From Aliidongia dinghuensis (lineage in GTDB: Bacteria > Pseudomonadota > Alphaproteobacteria > ATCC43930 > CGMCC-115725), in the NCBI RefSeq assembly GCF_014643535.1, contig NZ_BMJQ01000013.1, forward strand, positions 124,001-188,000: DNA of 64,000 bases, read 5' to 3'. Numbering within the stretch: position 1 is the stretch's first letter; each line of letters opens with the position of its first letter. The notes below the pieces were generated by a model. That model was not told where the DNA came from, did no database searches, and saw nothing but the letters and a program-made list of their open reading frames with translations. Shown piece by piece: positions 59,866 through 64,000 of the stretch. A program made the translations under genes and the position numbers.

Positions 59866-62604
59866 TCACGTGCCGGCCGGCAGGCGGAACGGCAGCACGT
59901 TGCCGCCCTGGTCGCGCCCGAGCGCGCGCTCGACCGCGAGCGCAAGATCGACCCGCCGGAACGGCTTGCGCAGCGTGACGAGCGCGCCGTCGCTCTCGTC
60001 GATCAGCGCCGGATCGGCGAAGCCGGTGATCAGCAGCACGGCGATACCGGGCAGCCGCTTGCGGATCCGGCGCACGAGCTCGTGCCCGTTCATGCCCGGC
60101 ATGGCGACGTCCGCGGCAACGATGTCGACCTCCAGCCCATCGTCGAGCCGGGCCAGCGCCTCGCTGCCGCTGCCGGCCTCGACCACGTCGCAGCCGAGCT
60201 CACCCAGCATGAGCCCCGTCACCTCGCGCACCGCCGGGTCGTCGTCGACCAGCAGCAACCGGATACCGGCAAGTTCGTTCTTGTCGGGCACGATCGGCTC
60301 GGCCGTCACCACCTCCGGCACCGTCTCGGCGCGTGGCAGATAGACGCGGATCGTCGTGCCCTTGCCGAGGACGCTGTCGATCTCGACGCCGCCGCCCGAT
60401 TGCCGGACGACACCGTAGACCATCGAGAGGCCAAGGCCGCTGCCCTTGCCCACTTCCTTCGTGGTGAAGAACGGCTCGAAGGCGCGGGCCCGCACCTCCT
60501 CGCTCATGCCGCACCCGGTGTCGGACACGGTCAGGACCACATAGTCGCCGTTCTTGAGATCGGCCGACCCGCCGCCGCGATGGGTGAAGTTGCGCGTCTC
60601 GATCGACAGGCGGCCACCGACCGACATGGCGTCGCGCGCATTGATCGCCAGGTTCAGCAGCACGAGCTCGATCTGGCTTGGATCGACAAGGGCCGGCCAC
60701 AGCCCGACGGCAAGCGCACGTTCGACGGTGACGGTCGGCCCAATGGACCGGGCCAGGAGGTCGCTCAAGCCATCGACCAGCCGGTTGATGTCGACCGGCT
60801 TCGGCTCGAGCCGCTGCTTGCGGGCGAACGCCAGCAGCTGGCTCACCAGCGTGGCGCCGCGCTCGGCCGCCCGGGCTGCCGTCTCGAGCGAGCGGGCGGC
60901 CGGATGGTTGCGCAGGCGCATCTGCGCCAGTTCGAGATTGCCGAGGATCGCGGTCAGGAGATTGTTGAAATCGTGTGCCACGCCGCTCGTCAGCTGGCCG
61001 ATCGCCTCGATGCGCTGCACCTGCTCGAGCTTGGCCTCGGCCTCGCGCCGCTCGACGATCTCGGCCGACAGCAGCCGGTTCGCCTCGGCGAGCTCGGCGG
61101 TGCGCTCGCCGACGCGGCTCTCGAGCGTCTCGGTCAGGCGCTTCAGCGCCTCCTCCGCCTTGCGCCGTTCGGTGACGTCGGTCGCGGCCCCGATCCATTC
61201 GCGGATATGGCCGTCGGCGGCACGCACCGGCACCGCGCGCGCCGCGAAGTCGCGCCACGAGGCGCTGGGCGCGTGCCAGAGCCGGCCGACCGTCTCGAAC
61301 ACCACGCCGCGCGCGACCGAGCTGCGGAAGTCGGCGACCAGCGTCGCCCGGTCCTCGGGATGCACCATCTCGGCCCAGCGCAACCCCTCGTGCGCCGGCC
61401 AGGCCTGGCCGGTGAACGCCTGCCACGATGGCTGCGGCTCGGTGAAGCGGCCCTGAGCATCCGACGTCCAGACGATCGCCGTCGTGGCCGAGATGAGCGA
61501 GCGGTAGCGCTCCTCGCTGCGGCGGACCGCCGCTTCGGCCTCGTATTGCTCCCGCTCGCGCCGGTCGATCGCCTCGACCAGATCGTTGAACGCGACGCCC
61601 AGGCGGCCGAAGTCGGACGCCTGGTCCGGCAGGTCGACCCGCACCCGGTACTCGCCCCGGCTCCAGCGCCGCGCGGCCGCGAGCAGCGCGCCGATCGGCC
61701 GGCCGATCAGCACCCGCCCGATGAGCCAGGCGGCCAGCAGCGCCAGGACGATGTCGAGCGTCACCAGCAGCCCCGCACGCTGCGCCGCCCGGTCGAGCGT
61801 CGCGAAGGCGGCCGATTTCGGCAGGCCGACGCTCAGCCACAAGCCGTTAGGCGCGGTCTTGAGCGAGGCGACGCCGAGGATGCGGTCGATATGGTCGTCG
61901 TTGCTCGTCCATTCTGTCGTGGTCTCGCGCCCCGCCTGCAGGATGGCGAGCAGGGACGCCGTCGCCCGGCCGCCGACACTCATCCGGCGCGGCAGGCGGA
62001 CGAGATAGACGCCGTTGCGATCGACAAGGCAGATCGAGGCGTCCGGCTCCAGCCCCTTCGCCGCGAAATAATCATTGAGCCAATCGAGACTGAGCGTGGC
62101 CACGAGCACGCCGCCGCGCCGCCCCGGCGCCCCGTCGAAGGCGATCGCGAGCGGCAGCACCGGCCGCGCGCCGAAGCTCAGGTCATAGCCGCCGATGGCG
62201 AAGGCGCCGCTGCGCAGTGCTGTCTGGAAATAGGGCTCCTCGGCGATCGAGAGCCCGTCCGGCAGCGTCCGGTCGGCGCAGACCGGCCGGCCCGACGGAT
62301 CGAACACGGCAAAGGTCGAGATCTCGGGATATTGGGCGACCAGCCGGCCGAGCGAGGCCTTGCAGGCAGCCGGGTCGCCGCCGACGATCGTCCCGTCGTT
62401 GGTCAGCGCCACCAGCAGGTTGCGCACGCCGTCGAAGATACGGTCCGACTCGGCGGCCGCGAAACGCGTCAAGGTCAAGGCATGCCGATAGGTCTCGGCC
62501 CGGACCGAGGCCCTGAGGTCGTATTCGTTGTAGGCCTGGATGCCGACAGCCGGCAAGACGGCCAGAACGACCAGCAGGAACAGACGCGTCAGGAGGCTCA
62601 ACAA
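59866..62604 (-). CDS. Hybrid sensor histidine kinase with dCache, PAS and receiver
   Basis: 912 residues. TM1 (about 4-23), dCache sensor (about 30-270; YPEISTFAVFDPSGRPVC, EEPYFQTALRSG), TM2 (about 277-297), HAMP (about 298-350), PAS with PAC (about 365-485), a coiled coil (about 488-535), HisKA with H544 in GVAHDFNNLLTAI, HATPase (LNLAINARDAM, VSDTGCGM, GKGSGLGLSMVYG) and receiver with D832 (VAADVAMPGMNG). The H-DFNNLL phospho-box is of the NtrB/hybrid type common in alphaproteobacteria. Divergent from oxyR, 195 nt apart. Ligand unknown. Confidence 0.92.
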   Translation of the reverse strand: MLSLLTRLFLLVVLAVLPAVGIQAYNEYDLRASVRAETYRHALTLTRFAAAESDRIFDGVRNLLVALTNDGTIVGGDPAACKASLGRLVAQYPEISTFAVFDPSGRPVCADRTLPDGLSIAEEPYFQTALRSGAFAIGGYDLSFGARPVLPLAIAFDGAPGRRGGVLVATLSLDWLNDYFAAKGLEPDASICLVDRNGVYLVRLPRRMSVGGRATASLLAILQAGRETTTEWTSNDDHIDRILGVASLKTAPNGLWLSVGLPKSAAFATLDRAAQRAGLLVTLDIVLALLAAWLIGRVLIGRPIGALLAAARRWSRGEYRVRVDLPDQASDFGRLGVAFNDLVEAIDRREREQYEAEAAVRRSEERYRSLISATTAIVWTSDAQGRFTEPQPSWQAFTGQAWPAHEGLRWAEMVHPEDRATLVADFRSSVARGVVFETVGRLWHAPSASWRDFAARAVPVRAADGHIREWIGAATDVTERRKAEEALKRLTETLESRVGERTAELAEANRLLSAEIVERREAEAKLEQVQRIEAIGQLTSGVAHDFNNLLTAILGNLELAQMRLRNHPAARSLETAARAAERGATLVSQLLAFARKQRLEPKPVDINRLVDGLSDLLARSIGPTVTVERALAVGLWPALVDPSQIELVLLNLAINARDAMSVGGRLSIETRNFTHRGGGSADLKNGDYVVLTVSDTGCGMSEEVRARAFEPFFTTKEVGKGSGLGLSMVYGVVRQSGGGVEIDSVLGKGTTIRVYLPRAETVPEVVTAEPIVPDKNELAGIRLLLVDDDPAVREVTGLMLGELGCDVVEAGSGSEALARLDDGLEVDIVAADVAMPGMNGHELVRRIRKRLPGIAVLLITGFADPALIDESDGALVTLRKPFRRVDLALAVERALGRDQGGNVLPFRLPAGT

Positions 62605-62799
62605 CTTCCTCTGGGGTGCGGCACTCTCGTCTGCCGTCCGACGGGAGGTGACGGCCGAGGGCTGGAACCCAATATGCTACGCGACCCCGGCGCACGGGGT
62701 CAGCGCTACCATAGCAGATTTCCCTAAATTACATCTTGTCCCGCGTGTCCGTCGGTCGTCGACGGATGTCCCCCGTTCTTCAAGCAACCGGATGGCCCG

Positions 62800-63705
62800 A
62801 TGAACCTGCGTGATCTCGCCTATGCCGTCAGCCTGGCCGCCGACGGGCACTTCCGGCGTGCCGCCGAGCGTTGCAACGTAAGCCAGCCGACGCTGAGCGC
62901 GCAGATCGCGAAGCTCGAGGACGAGCTGGGCGTGCAGCTGTTCGAGCGCGGCCCGCGCGGCGCCACGCCGACGCTCAACGGCCGGGCGCTGCTGCATCAG
63001 GCGGCGGTCGTGCTGGACGCGGTCGAGCGGCTGAAGGAACTGGCGCGCGCCGCCCATGACCCGCTCGTCGGCCCGTTCCAGCTCGGCGTCATCCCGACGG
63101 TCGGTCCCTATCTCATGCCGCGGCTCCTGCCGCTGCTCAAGGCGAACTGGCCTGCCTTGAAGCTGCATCTGCGCGAGGACCGGACCGACCAGCTGGTCGA
63201 GCGCCTGCGCGACGGGGCACTCGACGCCGCCATCCTCTCCCTGCCGGTCGAGGCCGAGGATCTGCGCATGGAGCCGCTCTACGACGAGCGGATGCTGCTG
63301 GCGCTGCCCACCGGCCACCCGCTCGCCGCCAACGCGCGCGTTCGACACGAGGCGCTCTCGACCGCGTCGGTCATGCTGCTCGAGGATGGGCACTGCCTGC
63401 GCGACCAGACCATGGCCTTCTGCCGCACGTCCGGCCTCGGCGCCCAGAGCGACGTGCAGGCCGCGAGCCTCGAGACCCTGCGGCAGATGGTGATGGCCGG
63501 CATCGGGCTCGCCCTCGTGCCGGCGCTCGCGACTGAGCCGCCGTTCGGCCTCGGCCCGATGGCGGTCTACCGCCGGTTCGAGGACCCGGAGCCGCGCCGC
63601 ACCCTCGTCCTCACCTGGCGCCGCAGCTTCCCCCGCGGCGACGCACTGCGCGGTCTCGCCAAGGCGCTTTCCGACGCCCTGGCGACAGACGCGAGCGCGT
63701 ATTGA
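62800..63705 (+). CDS. oxyR: Peroxide-sensing LysR regulator OxyR
   Basis: 301 residues. Winged HTH at about 3-60 (YAVSLAADGHFRRAAERCNVSQPTLSAQIAKLEDELGVQLFER) and a LysR effector domain. The redox cysteines sit in LLEDGHCLRDQTMAFC at residues 199 and 208, the same numbering and spacing as E. coli OxyR, so a disulfide switch is expected. No catalase or alkyl hydroperoxide reductase is adjacent; osmC-like and rubrerythrin genes elsewhere in the window are possible targets but unproven. Confidence 0.95.
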   Translation: MNLRDLAYAVSLAADGHFRRAAERCNVSQPTLSAQIAKLEDELGVQLFERGPRGATPTLNGRALLHQAAVVLDAVERLKELARAAHDPLVGPFQLGVIPTVGPYLMPRLLPLLKANWPALKLHLREDRTDQLVERLRDGALDAAILSLPVEAEDLRMEPLYDERMLLALPTGHPLAANARVRHEALSTASVMLLEDGHCLRDQTMAFCRTSGLGAQSDVQAASLETLRQMVMAGIGLALVPALATEPPFGLGPMAVYRRFEDPEPRRTLVLTWRRSFPRGDALRGLAKALSDALATDASAY

Positions 63706-63742
63706 CAGATCAACTGCCGCCGCGCGCTACCCTGCGCCGCCT

Positions 63743-64000
63743 CTAGCGGAACCGCGCCCGGAGCTCGTCGACCGCCTTGACCAGCACGCCGTTGTCGGTG
63801 CCGACCGCGACGAAGCGGAAGCCGGCGTCGAGCCATTTGCGCGCTTCGGCCTCGTTGCCCGTCAGATAGCCGGTCGGCTTGCCGGCGCGCTCGCAGGCGG
63901 CGAGCACGCGGGCGATCGTGTCCTGGACTTCGGGATTCTGCGGATTGCCCAGATGACCCAGCGATGCGGAGAGATCGGCCGGCCCGACGAACACGCCGTC
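63743..64000 (-). CDS. HpcH/HpaI aldolase family protein, C-terminal part only
   Basis: Only the last 85 codons lie in the window. The visible part matches the C-terminus of 4-hydroxy-2-oxoheptanedioate / 2-dehydro-3-deoxyglucarate aldolases: DGVFVGPADLSASLGH (metal/substrate region), GKPTGYLTGNEAEARKWLDAGFRFVAVGTDNGVLVKAVDELRARF. These class II enzymes cleave 2-oxo-4-hydroxy acids to pyruvate and an aldehyde. The stop codon is 37 nt from the oxyR stop; the two genes converge. Confidence 0.85.
   Translation of the reverse strand, partial: DGVFVGPADLSASLGHLGNPQNPEVQDTIARVLAACERAGKPTGYLTGNEAEARKWLDAGFRFVAVGTDNGVLVKAVDELRARFR

Noticed and set aside
59539..62727. 1062-codon plus-strand frame opposite the dCache hybrid kinase
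   Set aside because: Antisense to a kinase with all phosphorelay motifs; Arg/Gln/His-rich content typical of a shadow frame.

Overview
The window reads as a chromosomal segment of a GC-rich alphaproteobacterium, most likely Rhodospirillales-like (for example the Azospirillum neighbourhood). This rests on gene content: CtrA and ChpT of the alphaproteobacterial CckA-ChpT-CtrA relay, a chemotaxis operon ordered cheA-cheW-cheY-cheB-cheR as in the Azospirillum Che1 system, and alphaproteobacterial small families (DUF1491, DUF1499, DUF3553). I see no prophage, transposase, integrase, CRISPR array, tRNA or rRNA. The high GC content gives almost every gene a long antisense open frame, and these were discarded.

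Layout. 1-8.8 kb (mostly minus): a chemoreceptor cut by the window edge, succinate-semialdehyde dehydrogenase, a long-form dCTP deaminase, an ArsB-type anion permease, an OsmC peroxidase and a TPR/O-GlcNAc-transferase-like protein preceded by a 12-codon leader ORF. 8.9-13.6 kb: the glmU-glmS amino-sugar pair, gph and an Hpt protein. 13.8-21.4 kb: a large FAD/Fe-S dehydrogenase whose divergent promoter carries two identical palindromes, then small SEL1, DUF1491, DUF1499 and unrecognised genes. 21.4-24.1 kb: fliI-fliJ divergent from ctrA, with a canonical CtrA box between them. 24.1-29.1 kb: a complete ribose-type ABC sugar importer. 29.1-31.3 kb: a LysR regulator divergent from a split chromate transporter, followed by a REP-like palindromic element. 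31.3-37.9 kb: a tightly overlapped chemotaxis operon headed by chpT.

38-46 kb: molybdenum cofactor genes (mobA, moaA), nadK, an ArgE-type deacetylase, a 2,2-dialkylglycine-decarboxylase-like aminotransferase divergent from an Lrp regulator, asd and an aspartoacylase-like hydrolase. 46-51 kb: a LysR gene with an LTTR box, then a tetR-gst-PNPOx-like detoxification unit with matching operator sequences, and an orphan membrane sensor fragment. 51-54.1 kb: a P-loop kinase, DUF3501, a heterodisulfide-reductase-like Fe-S protein and rubrerythrin, the last with an Irr-like box upstream and its own terminator. 54.3-64 kb: a 43-residue membrane protein, small proteins, two large hybrid histidine kinases flanking a single-domain response regulator and an Hpt protein, oxyR, and the C-terminal end of an HpcH/HpaI aldolase.

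Two functional themes recur. One is motility and cell-cycle signalling: ctrA, chpT, fliIJ, the che operon, the MCP and several phosphorelay parts. The other is redox and stress defence: OsmC, GST, PNPOx, rubrerythrin and OxyR. I did not find an obviously new multi-gene system. The most interesting leads are regulatory DNA elements and a few very small or broken genes.
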